A stretch of DNA of 64,000 nt from Plantago ovata (GCA_028274465.1 CM051456.1:101841348-101905347); one strand, 5' to 3'; positions 34,278 to 49,200 are shown, counted from the stretch's first letter. Numbers and translations are program-made. The notes: generated by a model not told the origin, from the sequence alone.

Positions 34278-36697
34278 ATGTCTTTAGGAGATGCTCCCTT
34301 GCTGAAGCTGGAAAATTACGAGAAATGGTGAAACAACATGATGCTACATCTTGAGGCCATTAGTGATGAGATGGTAACCGTCATTAATGATGGACCTATC
34401 AAGATCACTAAGATTGAAAGGAGTTTCCCTCACAAGACCACTGAAGCTGGGAAGGAAACCAACCTTGGTGAACCATCAGATACTGTTGTGCCAAAACCAA
34501 GAGAGGAATGGACTTCTGACGAAGCTAAGAGATTCCGTCTTGATGGCCAAGCAAGAAACATCATCATCAGATCAACTCCGGATACCATACAGTGCAAACT
34601 GTGGGGTGCCAAGACTGCAAAGGAAGCTTGGAAAATGGTTCAAGATCTTTGTGCTGGATCTGACAAGACCAAGGAAAACAAACTTGAAGTACTTAAATTA
34701 AAGTTTCAAAACTTTAAGCAAGGTGCTAACGAGTCACTGGAAGACTTGGACTTCAGATTCACAACTCTTGTTAGTGAAATGGCAGCGCTGGGTGTTGGAA
34801 ATCTTTATTCAGATTCTGAGAAAGTGAAAACTATCGTCAGAAGTTTGAATCAAGAATGGATCGATACTCAGAATTTCTATTATAATCAAGGAATGCCTGA
34901 CATTACACCAACAGAGTTGTTCTCTCATCTTGCTACTGTCAATTATGAGACAAAGCAAAGAGAAAATGTGTTTGCTGAAAAATCACAAAACATTGCTCTT
35001 GCTGCAAAGCCGTCATCTTCTGAAAAGAAGAATGATAAAGAGCCTGCTGATGAAAATGCTTTAGCTGTTAAAAACATGAAGAAGTTCATCAGTAAGGAAC
35101 TTGAAAGGCAAAAAGCAAAAGAGAAGCTGAAAAAGCATCTTGGTAACAACTACCATAAGTACAAGAATGATACTAGCTCGCTGAACAAGCAAGCTCAGCA
35201 AGCTACATCATCAGAAGAACCAGCAGTTGGAAATGATCTATGTTTTTACTGCAAAAAGCCTGGACACTTCAAAGCTAATTGTCCTTTGCTGAAAGGCAAA
35301 TCTGCTGAAAAGAAGAAGAAGTTCAAAAGAGCTTTCATTGCTGAAGAAAAGAAGAAGCTTCAAGCAAAAATCGATGCATTGTGTATTGATACAAGCTCAG
35401 AAGACAGTGAGGATGAAAGTTCAGACACCGACGATGAAGAAGCCACTCTAGACGTGGAGATTGGCAAAGAAGTGTGTGGAATAGCTATGGAAGCTTATCC
35501 AGATGTGTCAAACTACGAATTCTGCCTCAAGGCCGGTCAGGTAAATAACTCTACCTCTGACTCAGAATCAGAAAGTGAAGACGAGATTGACCTTGACAAG
35601 ATTCAAGGAGAAATCGAAAGATTTGAGAAAACTCTCAGCAAACAGCAAGAGAAACTTCCACTTGCTGAAACTCTGACCAAGCAAACTACTGAAAAGTATG
35701 TCTTGCTGAAGGAAGAGACAGAAGAAAAGGATGCTGAAATAAGGCGTCTTAAGAAGTTGATTGCTGAGGCTGCAGAGAAAAATTCTCAAATGGCATTAGA
35801 ATTGGAAGAGTATCAGTCCTCAATTCTAAAGTTACTTGTTGAAATCCAAGAAATGAAAAAGATGTAAATCAATTTCAAATCCTATGTGGAAGCAAGTAAC
35901 ACGCTGACTGAACTAAACTCTTATTTGAGAGATCCATCTCAGAAGAAGGTTTAGGAGCAACGTGCGAAGGTGATAACGTAGAAATCTTGAGAAAAGATAA
36001 ATCACCTATCTCCTTTGTACGTGCTACTGATAGTAGTCCTCCAGTAATCTATCAGTTTGGTCAAACTAAGGTTGCTGAAACATGCAATCAAGTACCTATG
36101 ACCATAAAGCCCGCTGTTGCTACTCAAAGTAACAAGACTTTAAAAGGAAAACAGATTGCTGAGAAGCAAACTGGAAAGAAAAAGAATGCCGTGAAGCATT
36201 ACGCCAAACAAGTTGCTGAAAAGCAAGTTGTTAAGACTAAAGGCAAGATTACTAAAAGTAATCAGAAGTCCTTTGCTGACAAACCTGAATCAAGTAAGGT
36301 TGCTGAAGCTAAAGCTCAGCATTCTCCGAAAAGTGGACTAGGTTTCAAAACCAAGCAAAGTCAACTCTTTCATGAGTATAAGCAAAGTCAGCAAAGATAC
36401 TTCAAAGAGATGAAGAAAACCAAGCCTAAGAGTTCTGAAAAGACTCCCAATGCTAGGACTAGAAGGAACCTTGCTAGAAAAGAACTTACTGAAAAGTATG
36501 TTCAGCAAAAAGGTCAACAGAGCAAGACACCACATCAGAAAGTGGATTTGACCAGCACGAGTCAAAAGTCTTTCAGCTCAAATCCTCCTAGTTCCTCAGC
36601 AAGTAGAAAACAAGTCAAAGTTGAAAAACTTCAGACTTGGGTTTCCACTGGACGCATTCTTGAACATGTTAATGGACATCCATCATTGGATAATTAA
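34278..36697 (+). pseudogene. Copia-2(+) copy A gag (fossil)
   Basis: Same gag as in Copia-2(-): start MSLGDAPLLKLENYEKW, gag domain, CCHC knuckle CFYCKKPGHFKANC, acidic stretch, coiled coil, then a basic Lys/Gln-rich C-terminal part (KQIAEKQTGKKKNA, QSQQRYFKEMKKTKPK) that the minus copy lacks. It ends just before the protease/integrase frame. A few breaks. Confidence 0.87.
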
Positions 36698-36702
36698 CTT
36701 GT

Positions 36703-39700
36703 TTGCTCTTGATTGTGCAGACTGCAGCCACGGAGACAAACGATGCAATCTGGCACTTTGATAGTGGTTGTGGAAAGCACATGACGGGCAACAAGAATAA
36801 CCTTATAAACTATAGACGGTGGTCTAAAGGTCCAACAATAAGATTTGCTGGTGGAGGCTCCGGATCTACAAAAGGCTATGGTGATGTGAAGTTGGGATGC
36901 ATAACCATTTCTGGAGTTCTTTATGTCAAAAATCTTAAGTTTAACCTTTTCAGCATGAGTCAATTTGCTGACAAAGGATACTTCATCGAAATTAAAAGTG
37001 ATGAATGTAAACTTGTAGATTTTGAGACTAAAAAGGTTATAATGATTGCAAGAAGATCAGGAGGCTTGTACACCGTTGATTGGTCTTCAGCAAACGTTGA
37101 AAAATGCCTTGTCTCAGATCATGATTGCCTTGCTGAAAAAGCATGGTTATGGCATAAACGAACAAGTCATCTAAACTTCAAGACGCTGAATAAGCTGTCT
37201 AAAAAGGCACTTGTAGTTGGATTACCTAGGGTTACTTTTAAGAAGGATGGTGTTTGCAATGAATGTCAGCAAGGAAAGCAAACCAAATCTTCTTTCAAGA
37301 ACAAGGCAGTACCGTCAACTACAAAACCTTTACAACTCTTACACATGGACTTGTTTGAATCTTCTTCAACAAGCTATGCTGGTAAGAAGTATGGTCTAGT
37401 CTTGGTAGATGACTATTCAAGATTCACTTGGGTAGTGTTCATCAAGCACAAATCTGAAACCAAGACTGAAATACCTAACTTGCTGAATAAGCTTGAAGTC
37501 ATGAAAAATGACAAGGTAAAAGTCATAAGGACAGACCATGGTACTGAGTTTGTAAACCAGTACATAACTGAATATTGTACCTCCAAAGGTATTCAACATC
37601 AGTTATTCTCAGTAAGGACACCACAGCAAAACGGTGTTGCTGAACGGAAGAATCGTACCCTGAAAGAAGCCGCAAGAACAATGCTTGCTGACACTGAAAT
37701 AAGTGAGGCTTACTGGGTTGAAGCGATTAATACCGCCTGCTATACTCAGAATAGATGTTTGATTACTAAGGAATACAACAAAACTCCTTATGAATTGTTT
37801 GTTGGTAGACCTCCTAACATCACTCACCTAAGAGTATTTGGTTGCAAGTGTTTCGTTCTTAACAATGATAGAGAATACCTAAGAACATTTCAACCAAAGG
37901 CAGACGAAGCGATATTTCTTGGCTACTCCTTGCATAGTAAAGCTTATAGAGTTTACAACAAAAAGGCACAAAAGATTGAAGAATCTGTGCATGTTGTATT
38001 CTACGAAAAGTCACAAGGTGTTCCTGCTGAAGAAGAAATATCAGAATGTATGAAAAAGCTAATCATACATGACCAAAGAACTGAATCTGATGCTAGGCAA
38101 ATTAAGTCAATTGAACTAAATGATGATTCTGACAATGACTCTCCTCCCCCGAGTCATGACAAGATAAATATAGTTCACGACAAAGAATTTCCAGCAAAAG
38201 ATGCGGTTGCTCCGGAAGTTGCTGAAATTACGCAATCTCCAGTGCCTGCTGATGAAATACCTCAATCCAGCAATGCTGAACAAGCAGTTGCTGACGAACA
38301 AATCTCAGCAGAGACACAAATTCCCAGTAGTACTGAACAAGTACATATTGAAGAGTCACATGCTGATGAACAAACATATCATGATCCAACAAACAGGAAA
38401 CCTGTTAATAAATGGATTAGAGATCATCCCTCTACGGATATGATTGGCGATATTAATAAACGCAAGTGACTAGATCCAAAGCTACTCACGGACTTGCTGA
38501 AGAAGCAATTGTCGTAGAAGTAGAATCTTTATTCTCTTGCTTTGTATCAGAAATTGAACCTAAAACCATAGAAGAAGCTTTGAAGCATTCTGAATGGATA
38601 AAGGCAATGCAATAAGAATTGGATCATTTTGAAAGAAACAAAGTCTTGAAACTTGTGCCACTTGCTGAAGATAAGAAAGCTATTGGTACAAAGTGGGTGT
38701 TCAGAAACAAGCTGAGCGAGTCTGGTGAAGTAACAAGAAATAAAGCACGCTTAGTTGCTCAAGGTTACTGTCAGACTGAAGGATTGGACTATGATGAGTC
38801 TTACGCTCCAGTTGCAAGATTGGATGCAATTAGGCTTTTCTTGGCCTTTGATGCTCACAATGACTTCATTGTTTACCAAATGGATGTTAAGAGTGCATTC
38901 TTAAATGGTGAACTTGCTGAAGAAGTTTACCTAGAACAACCCCCTGGCTTTGAACTTCCCTCAGAAATCAAGATGGTATACAAGCTTCAGAAAGCTGTAT
39001 ATGGTCTAAAGCAAGCACCAAGAGCATGGTATGATACCTTGGCTAAATTCTGCTGGAAAATGGTTTGAAGAAAGGTGAAGTTGACAAAACTCTTTTTACC
39101 ATGAACCATGATGGTAAATTAATCTTAGTTCAAATTTATGTGGATGACATAATTTTTGGATCTAAGGACAAGCAACTTTGTGATGATTTTGCCAAACTCA
39201 TGACTAATAAGTTTGAAATGAGTATGATGGGAAAATTGAATTATTTCCTAGGGTTGCAAGTCAAGCAACTCAAAGATGGAATATTCATAAATCAAGCAAA
39301 GTATGCGAAAGAAATGCTCATAAAGTTTAGGATCAAAGAGGATGAGAAACCTGAAAGATCCCTATGAGTGTTGGTACCAAATTGGGCTATACTAAAGATG
39401 ACAAAAGTGTTGAAGAACACAAGTATAGGAAGCTCATTGGTTCCTTGTTGTATCTAACAGCAAGTAGACCTGACATTCAGTATGCTGTTTGTGTGTGTGC
39501 AAGATTCCAATCTGATCCAAGAGAATCACACTACAAAAGGCAATTAAAATACTGAAATATGTTAAAGGTACAGTCAATGTTGGATTATGGTATCCTAAAG
39601 ATTCTGGACTTGAATTGGTTGGCTATTCTGATGCTGATCATGGTGGATCAACTCTTGATAGAAAAAGTACCTCTGGAACTTGTCAGTTTTGGGTACTAGA

Positions 39701-40081
39701 TTAATATCATGTTCAGCAAGAAGCAAACGTGTGTCGCCAATTCATCTACTGAATCTGAATACATGCAGCTGGTTGTTGCACAACTCAAATCCTATGGATT
39801 CAGCAACAATTAAGAGATTATGATATTTCTGCAAAGAAAACACCAATCTTTTGTGATAATACAAGTGCTATTGCAATTACGCAAAATCCTAAGTTTCACT
39901 CTAGGACCAAGCACATTGATATTAGACATCATTTCATTAGAGATCATGTGGAAAAAGGTGATATTGAGGTTGTGAAAGTAGGTACTGAAGATCAGCTTGC
40001 TGACATCTTTACCAAGCCCCTACCGGATAATAGGTTCGCAATGCTAAGGTATAACCTTGGATTGATTGAACTACCTCAATA
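36703..40081 (+). pseudogene. Copia-2(+) copy A pol: protease, integrase, RT, RNase H (fossil)
   Basis: Domains in order: protease motif WHFDSGCGKHMTG; HHCC integrase head (WHKRTSHLNFKTL, CNECQQGKQ); integrase core (HMDLFESSS, VIRTDHGTEF, NGVAERKNRTLKEA); RT ([62 protein letters not shown]); RNase H ([40 protein letters not shown]). These are SIRE-type forms. Several frame breaks. Confidence 0.9.
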
Positions 40082-40100
40082 AAGGATACACTTGGCATAA

Positions 40101-40463
40101 TGCTGAAACAGGTATTCAGCAAGCCAAAGTATTCCTGTCCAAAAGACCAAGTCACTAATTTCTTCTAAGAAATGATAAGTCACAACATGATTGCTGAAAC
40201 AGGCATTCAGCAAGTAATTCCTTCAAAACAGGTATTTGTTAGGAAACTTGACCATTTGCTGAGACAGGCACTCAGTAAGTGAAAGAACTTAAGGATTGCT
40301 GAGACGGGTACTCAGACAATCAAAAGATACTGAAACAGGTATTCAAGTATCAAAGGAATTTTCTGAGACGGGAACTCAGAAAAAGAGCAAAAGCTCATCT
40401 CTCAGATTTTACCAAAGGATGTCTCAAGTGCAAAAGAATTTACTGATACGGGAAATCAGAAAT
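40101..40463 (+). ncRNA. ACRGGNA-loop hairpin array, copy A
   Basis: Same eight hairpins as at 49639-50001, offset by 9,538 bp, between the RNase H end and the third ORF. See the copy B entry for the units. Confidence 0.75.
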
Positions 40464-40985
40464 GTCTTTTAAACTTAGAAAATATGAGATATCTAAGAAA
40501 GGGGGAATTTTCAAGTAGTATCTAGATTGTTAATTCAAACTCGTTGAAAAGATTCTTGTCTATTTCAACAAGCAATCTATCCCGTATTACTCGGTAAAAT
40601 CAATGTGTGACGTTAAGCTGGCACAGATAAACTCGCAATAATCATGACATGAAATTCAATCGTGGCCATTGATTAAAGGAGTTATTAATCTAACGGCTAA
40701 CAAAACAAAGAGAGAGAGTGCTCTGACGGTTTTAGTTAGTGGGCCACTACGCATTCAATGCAAAGGCTCCACTATCTCCAGTGTTTCTCTGTTTTACCCT
40801 TGCTGAGAGCTCAAATCGATTGAGTTTCTCACACACCAGAGACACTATAAAAGAAGGAGTTAGAGAGAATGACAAAATTCTTTAACTCACATTTCCTTTC
40901 TCTGCAATTTCTAGCCTGAAACTACTGTACTCCGGTCAAAAAGCAAACTATCTTTTCGTACAATCTTTCTTGCTCTCTATAAAAA

Positions 40986-43619
40986 ATGGCTCCCAAGAGA
41001 CAGTCATCTAAGTCCTCAAAATCGTCAAAGGTGACAGTGCTGAAACACGCATTGCTCCGGTGACTGCTCCGGTGACTTCTCTGGCCCAAGACACAACGAA
41101 AGTTGTGTTGAAAACGACCGAATCACTGTAAAACCTATGCCTCCGTCATATCTGACACTGCAAAGTGTGAGATGTTGATGCAATGGGGAGGTTTGCAAAA
41201 GAAAAGTACATTAGGTACTTTTATGAACAAGAATTGATGACCAAAATGAAGAGGCGCTTGAGTTCATCAAGCAGCAAGGCCTCATGAACTTTATCTCTGC
41301 TCGCACTAAGCAAGTGAGCATGATTGATACTATGGAATTCTACAACAATGCAGAAATCCAGTCCCTTACAGACAGTATGGAGTCACTGAAAAAGTGATCC
41401 TTACTTATGTTCAGAACACGCAAATCGTCCTGAAATGGACTGATTTAGCGGAGATTTTCAGATTCCAACCACTGGAACTGAAGATGACGTCACTGCCACT
41501 GACGAAAGAAATTGAAGCTTTCTACAGTGACGTCAGAAATGCAAGATGAAGAAAGGCGAGATAGCTCCCGTGACTTGGACAAAGCACGTTAAGAGAAAGC
41601 ATCTCTGCCATTCACTTGGTCTAGTAGCTCTGCTACTAATAAAGTTCTTGACTCCCAAGTTGGAGGAATTGACCAAGTAGGCCTGAGAAGATGGCCATTG
41701 CTGATGCATATCTATGAAAATAATCGGAACTTAACTGGGCTAAGTACATTTTCAACAGGCTTGTTGATTGTGTTACTAGTTTAAGGTAAAGGTAGAAGAC
41801 AACAAGGTCTCACCTTCCTTTCCAGTTATGTATGGAATCAAGATATGCTATATCCTTGAACATTTCAGGATTCAGCTAAGAAACCCATTGCCAATCAAGA
41901 AATCTGTGTGCAATGTGGGAAGATCTTTCTACAAGCAGAATGTACCTAAGATTGCTGGAAAGAAAACCAAGAAGACAACAACTGCAAATGTTGTCAGCAC
42001 AAGCCAGCAAGAAGGTATACAACAGCTGCAGATGTTACCACACTCAGCAACTTAGAGATGAAACTGCTGTTGGTGGTGGTAACACAATGAAACTTGTAGA
42101 AAATCAACAAGGTACGTGTACAACACCGTTGCTGAAAAGCAACAATAGATGACTCTGGGAAACTGGAGAAATCTAAAAAGAAAAAGAGGAAAGCTGATGA
42201 TGACACTCAGACTGCAGCGTCATCAGCAAATCCCGTACCTAAGAGGAAACGGACAAGTAACAAAAGAAAGAAGACACTGGCTTCTCAGTCAGTCCCCAAT
42301 GTCCAAGACTCCTCAGTCAATTCCCAGACAAATGCTGAAACGCATTTGCCAGTAGATGTTGCTGAAATAATTACTGAAAACAATATCAGCAATGTTGAGT
42401 GTTTGCGGAAGCCTTCAACAATCAACTTAACGTTGACAACTCTACTGAGAATAGACCACAAGGCAGTGGAAATGAAATTCCTGCCCAAGTCCCAGATATC
42501 TACATTGTAGATAATCTAGATGATCAAACCATGGAACCAGTAAGCGACATTGCTGCTGATCTGCAAAGAGCGGCACTTGCTGATGCTGCTGAACAGATGG
42601 TTGCTGAACAAGCAACTCATCAAGTTGCTGAAACCCAGCTTGCTGATGGACCAGTTGCTGAGATAGCAATGGTTCCTGTTCCTGAAGTTGCTGAAACTCA
42701 AGAATCATTCAAAGAGCATCTCTTGATGCTGAGAATACTGGCCCAAGTTCACCCAAGACTTCAATTGACAAGTCCAGCTTGTACTGGAAGATTTAAGCAA
42801 ACAAATGGAGTTGGAGATTGAAGAATCATCCAACAAGTCAATTGATCTCTTCATGACAAGCAGTGAGCTTAAAGGTCAAATGCTTCTGCTCAACTTGTCA
42901 ATTCAGAGACAAGGGAGATTGCTGAAACCGCACAGCTTTCTCAGTTAGAGCAAAATCAGAAGTCTGCTGAAGAAACAGTCCCAGAAGCTGAAGAAACTGT
43001 TAATGCTGAAAGGACTGAGCCAAACCTGTCCTTCCTCAGCAGGTAGTTAATTCAACCATCAGTAAAACTTCAAATTCTGAAAATTGTTCTTTTGCTAAAA
43101 TTATTCTTTCTCTACAGACTTCTAAGATGCAAGTCAGATGGTTGCTGAAGCCTCTGCACCAGAACCAACACTCCTGCTCAGCAGGTAGTTAATAATTTTG
43201 GTATAAAAACTAAGTTTGACAGCTTAGTACTTGTGTCTAATTTTAATTTATTTCAGGAGAACAAATGGAGGATGCTACTCAGCTCCTCATGGAATGGAAA
43301 TTGTACTACATGAGCTTGCTGACTCTCAGCAGGTAAATCATGTTTCAGATTAAACTCTAAACAATTCTCCAAACCAATCCTGATCTAAATAAAATTCTTT
43401 TTCAGGCTCAAAAGAGACCACTGAAGTGGTACTCATCACTGAAGATCAGCAAGTAAGTTCTGAAGAACTTTACTTGACTTCAAGAGGACAACTTTGTCAA
43501 GAGTTGCTAAGTCCGTCAGCAACTGGCAAGATATAGGAAATGGACTTCTCAGATCTTCACCTTCATCTCTCAAATGAGAAAAGAGAACTTCACTGTTTAA
43601 AGACTCGAAACATTGTCCA
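40986..43619 (+). pseudogene. Copia-2(+) copy A third-ORF region (fossil, ends at the gap)
   Basis: Begins MAPKRQSSKSSKSSK and follows the order of the intact minus-strand ORF, but with a much higher density of small length differences than any other stretch, rising toward the gap. This looks more like poor sequence quality than ordinary decay. It stops at the N run. Confidence 0.7.
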
Positions 43620-43719
43620 NNNNNNNNNNNNNNNNNNNNNNNNNNNNNNNNNNNNNNNNNNNNNNNNNNNNNNNNNNNNNNNNNNNNNNNNNNNNNNNNN
43701 NNNNNNNNNNNNNNNNNNN
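43620..43719. other. Assembly gap (100 N)
   Basis: Exactly 100 N, the usual placeholder for a gap of unknown size. The left side ends in the third ORF of copy A; the right side starts inside the primer-binding site of copy B (TATCAGAGC). Confidence 0.99.
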
Positions 43720-43826
43720 TATCAGAGCAGGAGGTTCTTTAGCCTTCTGCACTGAACCTAGATCCCCTTAAGTGCTTTCCGTAAATCACTCTCACTTGAT
43801 CAGTTTGGTAGTGCTTTGCTGACAGG

Positions 43827-46229
43827 ATGTCTTTAGGAGATGCTCCCTTGCTGAAGCTGGAAAATTACGAGAAATGGCGAAACAACATGATGCTACATCT
43901 TGAGGCCATTAGTGATGAGATGGTCACCGTCATTAATGATGGACCTATCAAGATCACTAAGATTGAAAGGAGTTTCCCTCACAAGACCACTGAAGCTGGG
44001 AAGGAAACCATCCTTGGCGAACCATCAGATACGGTTGTGCCAAAACCAAGAGAGGAATGGACTTCTGACGAAGCTAAGAGATTCCGTCTTGATGGCCAAG
44101 CAAGAAAATCATCATCAGATCAACTCCGGATACCATACAGTGCAAACTGTGGGGTGCTAAGACTGCTAAGGAGCTTGGAAAATGGTTCAAGATCTTTGTG
44201 CTGGATCTGACAAGACCAAGGAAAACAAACTTGAAGTACTTAAGCTAAAGTTTCAAAACTTTAAGCAAGGTGCTAACGAGTCACTGGAAGACTTGGACTT
44301 CAGATTCACAACTCTTGTTAGTGAAATGGCAGCGCTGGGTGTTGGAAATCTTTATTCAGATTCTGAGAAAGTGAAAACTATCATCAGAAGTTTGAATCAA
44401 GAATGGATCCATACTCAGAATTTCTATTATAATCAAGGAATGCCTGACATTACACCAACTGAGTTGTTCTCTCATCTTGCTACTGTCAATTATGAGACAA
44501 AGCAAAGAGAAATGTGTTTGCTGAAAAATCGCAAAACATTGCTCTTGCTGCAAAGCCGTCATCTTCTGAAAAGAAGAATGATAAAGAGCCTGCTGATGAA
44601 AATGCTTTAGTTGTTAAAAACATGAAGAAATTCATCAGTAAGGAACTTGAAAGGCGAAAAGCAAAAGAGAAGCTGAAAAAGCATCTTGGTAACAACTACC
44701 ATAAGTACAAGAATGATACTAGCTCGCTGAACAAGCAAGCTCAGCAAGCTACATCATCAGAAGAACCAGCAGTTGGAAATGATCTATGTTTTTACTGCAA
44801 AAAGCCTGGACACTTCAAAGCTAATTGCCCTTTGCTGAAAGGCAAATCTGCTGAAAAGAAGAAGAAGTTCAAAAGAGCTTTCATTGCTGAAGAAAAGAAG
44901 AAGCTTCAAGCAAAACGATGCATTGTGCATTGAGACAAGCTCCGAAGACAGTGAGGATGAAAGTTCAGACACCGACGATGAAGAAGCCACTCTAGACGTG
45001 GAGATTGGCAAAGAAGTGTGTGGAATAGCTATGGAAGCTTATCCAGATGTGTCGAACTACGAATTCTGCCTCATGGCCGGTCAGGTAAATCTAACTCTGA
45101 CTCAGACTCAGAAAGTGAAGACGAGATTGACCTTGACAAGATTCAAGGAGAAATCGAAAGATTTGAGAAAACTCTCAGCAAACAGCAAGAGAAACTTCAA
45201 CTTGCTGAAACTCTGACCAAGCAAACTACTGAAAAGTACGTTTTGCTGAAGGAAGAGACAGAAGAAAAGGATGCTGAAATAAGGCGTCTTAAGAAGTTGA
45301 TTGCTGAGGCTGCAGAGAAAATTCTCAAATGGCATTAGAATTGGAAGAGTATCAGTCCTCAATTCTAAAGTTACTTGCTGAAATCCAAGAAATGAAAAAG
45401 ATGAAAATCAATTTCAAATCCTATGTGGAAGCAAGTAATACGCTGACTGAACTAAACTCTTATTTGAGAGATCCATCTCAGAAAGAAGGTTTAGGAGCAA
45501 CGTGTGAAGGTGATAACGTAGAAATCTTGAGAAAAGATAAATCACCTATCTCCTTTGTACGTGCTACTGATAGTAGTCCACCAGTATCTATCAGTTTGGT
45601 CAAACTAAGGTTGCTGAAACATGCAATCAAGTACCTATGACCATAAAGCCCGCTGTTGCTACTCAAAGTAACAAGACTTTAAAAGGAAAACAGGTTGCTG
45701 AGAAGCAAACTGGAAAGAAAAAGAATGCCGTGAAGCATTCCGCCAAACAAGTTGCTGAAAAGCATTGTTAAGTCTAAAGGCAAGATTACAAAAGTAATCA
45801 GAAGTCCTTTGCTGACAAACCTGAATCAAGTAAGGTTGCTGAAGCTAAAGCTCAGCATTCTCCAAAAGTGGACTCGGTTTCAAAACCAAGCAAAGTCAAC
45901 TCTTTCATGAGTATAAGCAAAGTCAGCAAAGATACTTCAAAGAGATGAAGAAAACCAAGCCTAAGAGTTCTGAAAAGACTCCCAATGCTAGGACTAGAAG
46001 GAACCTTGCTAGAAAAGAACTTACTGAAAAGTATGTTCAGCAAAAAGGTCAACAGAGCAAGACACCACATCAGAAAGTGGATTTGACCAGCACGAGTCAA
46101 AAGTCTTTCAGCTCAAACCTCCTAGTTCCTCAGCAAGTAGAAAACAAGTCAAAGTTGAAAAACTTCAGACTTGGGTTTCCACTGGACGCATTCTTGAACA
46201 TGTTAATGGACATCCATCATTGGATAATT
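43827..46229 (+). pseudogene. Copia-2(+) copy B gag (fossil)
   Basis: Same gag as copy A, with start MSLGDAPLLKLENYEKWRNN, knuckle CFYCKKPGHFKANC, coiled coil and basic C-terminal part. Small length differences are frequent in the first 2 kb after the gap and rarer further on, mirroring the left side of the gap. Confidence 0.85.
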
Positions 46230-46236
46230 AACTTGT

Positions 46237-49200
46237 TTGCTCTTGATTGTGCAGACTGCAGCCACGGAGACAAACGATGCAATCTGGCACTTTGATAGTG
46301 GTTGTGGAAAGCACATGACGGGCAACAAGAATAACCTTATAAACTATAGACGGTGGTCTAAAGGTCCAACAATAAGGTTTGCTGGTGGAGGCTCCGGATC
46401 TACAAAAGGCTATGGTGATGTGAAGTTGGGATGCATAACCATTTCTGGAGTTCTTTATGTCAAAAATCTTAAGTTTAACCTTTTCAGCATGAGTCAATTT
46501 GCTGACAAAGGATACTTCATCGAAATTAAAAGTGATGAATGTAAACTTGTAGATTTTGAGACTAAAAAGGTTATAATGATTGCAAGAAGATCAGGAGGCT
46601 TGTACACCGTTGATTGGTCTTCAGCAAACGTTGAAAAATGCCTTGTCTCAGATCATGATTGCCTTGCTGAAAAAGCATGGTTATGGCATAAACGAACAAG
46701 TCATCTAAACTTCAAGACGCTGAATAAGCTGTCTAAAAAGGCACTTGTAGTTGGATTACCTAGGGTTACTTTTAAGAAGGATGGTGTTTGCAATGCATGT
46801 CAGCAAGGAAAGCAAACCAAATCTTCTTTCAAGAACAAGGCAGTACCGTCAACTACAAAACCTTTACAACTCTTACACATGGACTTGTTTGAATCTTCTT
46901 CAACAAGCTATGCTGGTAAGAAGTATGGTCTAGTCGTGGTAGATGACTATTCAAGATTCACTTGGGTAGTATTCATCAAGCACAAATCTGAAACCAAGAC
47001 TGAAATACCTAACTTGCTGAATAAGCTTGAAGTCATGAAAAATGACAAGGTAAAAGTCATAAGGACAGACCATGGTACTGAGTTTGTAAACCAGTACATA
47101 ACTGAATATTGTACCTCAAAGGTATTCAACATCAGTTATCCTCAGTAAGGACACCACAGCAAAATGGTGTTGCTGAACGGAAGAATCGTACCCTGAAAGA
47201 AGCCGCAAGAACAATGCTTGCTGACACTGAAATAAGTGAGGCTTACTGGGTTGAAGCGATTAATACCGCCTGCTATACTCAGAATAGATGTTTGATTACT
47301 AAGGAATACAACAAAACTCCTTATGAATTGTTTGTTGGAAGACCTCCTAACATCACTCATCTAAGAGTATTTGGTTGCAAGTGTTTCGTTCTTAACAATG
47401 GTAGAGAATACCTAAGAACATTTCAACCAAAGGCAGACGAAGCGATATTTCTTGGCTACTCCTTGCATAGTAAAGCTTATAGAGTTTACAACAAAAAGGC
47501 ACAAAAGATTGAAGAATCTGTGCATGTTGTATTCTACGAAAAGTCACAAGGTGTGCCTGCTGAAGAAGAAATATCAGAATGTATGAAAAAGCTAATCATA
47601 CATGAGCAAAGAACTGAATCTGATGCTAGGCAAATCAAGTCAATTGAACTAAATGATGATTCTGACAATGACTCTCCTCCCCCGAGTCATGACAAGATAA
47701 ATATAGTTCACGACAAAGAATTTCCAGCAAAGATGCGGTTGCTCCGGAAGTTGCTGAAATTACGCAATCTCCAGTGCCTGCTGATGAAATACCTCAATCC
47801 AGCAATGCTGAACAAGCAGTTGCTGACGAACAAATCTCAGCAGAGACACAAATTCCCAGTAGTACTGAACAAGTACATATTGAAGAGTCACATGCTGATG
47901 AACAAACATATCATGATCCAACAAACAGGAAACCTGTTAATAAATGGATTAGAGATCATCCCTCTACGGATATGATTGGCGATATTAATAAACGCAAGTG
48001 ACTAGATCCAAAGCTACTCACGGACTTGCTGAAGAAGCAATTGTCGTAGAAGTAGAATCTTTATTCTCTTGCTTTGTATCAGAAATTGAACCTAAAACCA
48101 TAGAAGAAGCTTTGAAGCATTCTGAATGGATAAAGGCAATGCAATAAGAATTGGATCATTTTGAAAGAAACAAAGTCTTGAAACTTGTGCCACTTGCTGA
48201 AGATAAGAAAGCTATTGGTACAAAGTGGGTGTTCAGAAACAAGCTGAGCGAGTCTGGTGAAGTAACAAGAAATAAAGCACGCTTAGTTGCTCAAGGTTAC
48301 TGTCAGACTGAAGGATTGGACTATGATGAGTCTTACGCTCCAGTTGCAAGATTGGATGCAATTAGGCTTTTCTTGGCCTTTGATGCTCACAATGACTTCA
48401 TTGTTTACCAAATGGATGTTAAGAGTGCATTCTTAAATGGTGAACTTGCTGAAGAAGTTTACCTAGAACAACCCCCTGGCTTTGAACTTCCCTCAGAAAT
48501 CAAGATGGTATACAAGCTTCAGAAAGCTGTATATGGTCTAAAGCAAGCACCAAGAGCATGGTATGATACCTTGGCTAAATTCTTGCTGGAAAATGGTTTG
48601 AAGAAAGGTGAAGTTGACAAAACTCTTTTTACCATGAACCATGATGGTAAATTAATCTTAGTTCAAATTTATGTGGATGACATAATTTTTGGATCTAAGG
48701 ACAAGCAACTTTGTGATGATTTTGCCAAACTCATGACTAATAAGTTTGAAATGAGTATGATGGGAAAATTGAATTATTTCCTAGGGTTGCAAGTCAAGCA
48801 ACTCAAAGATGGAATATTCATAAATCAAGCAAAGTATGCGAAAGAAATGCTCATAAAGTTTAGGATCAAAGAGGATGAGAAACCTGAAAAGATCCCTATG
48901 AGTGTTGGTACCAAATTGGGCTATACTAAAGATGACAAAAGTGTTGAAGAACACAAGTATAGGAAGCTCATTGGTTCCTTGTTGTATCTAACAGCAAGTA
49001 GACCTGACATTCAGTATGCTGTTTGTGTGTGTGCAAGATTCCAATCTGATCCAAGAGAATCACACTACAAAAAGGCAATTAAAATACTGAAATATGTTAA
49101 AGGTACAGTCAATGTTGGATTATGGTATCCTAAAGATTCTGGACTTGAATTGGTTGGCTATTCTGATGCTGATCATGGTGGATCAACTCTTGATAGAAAA

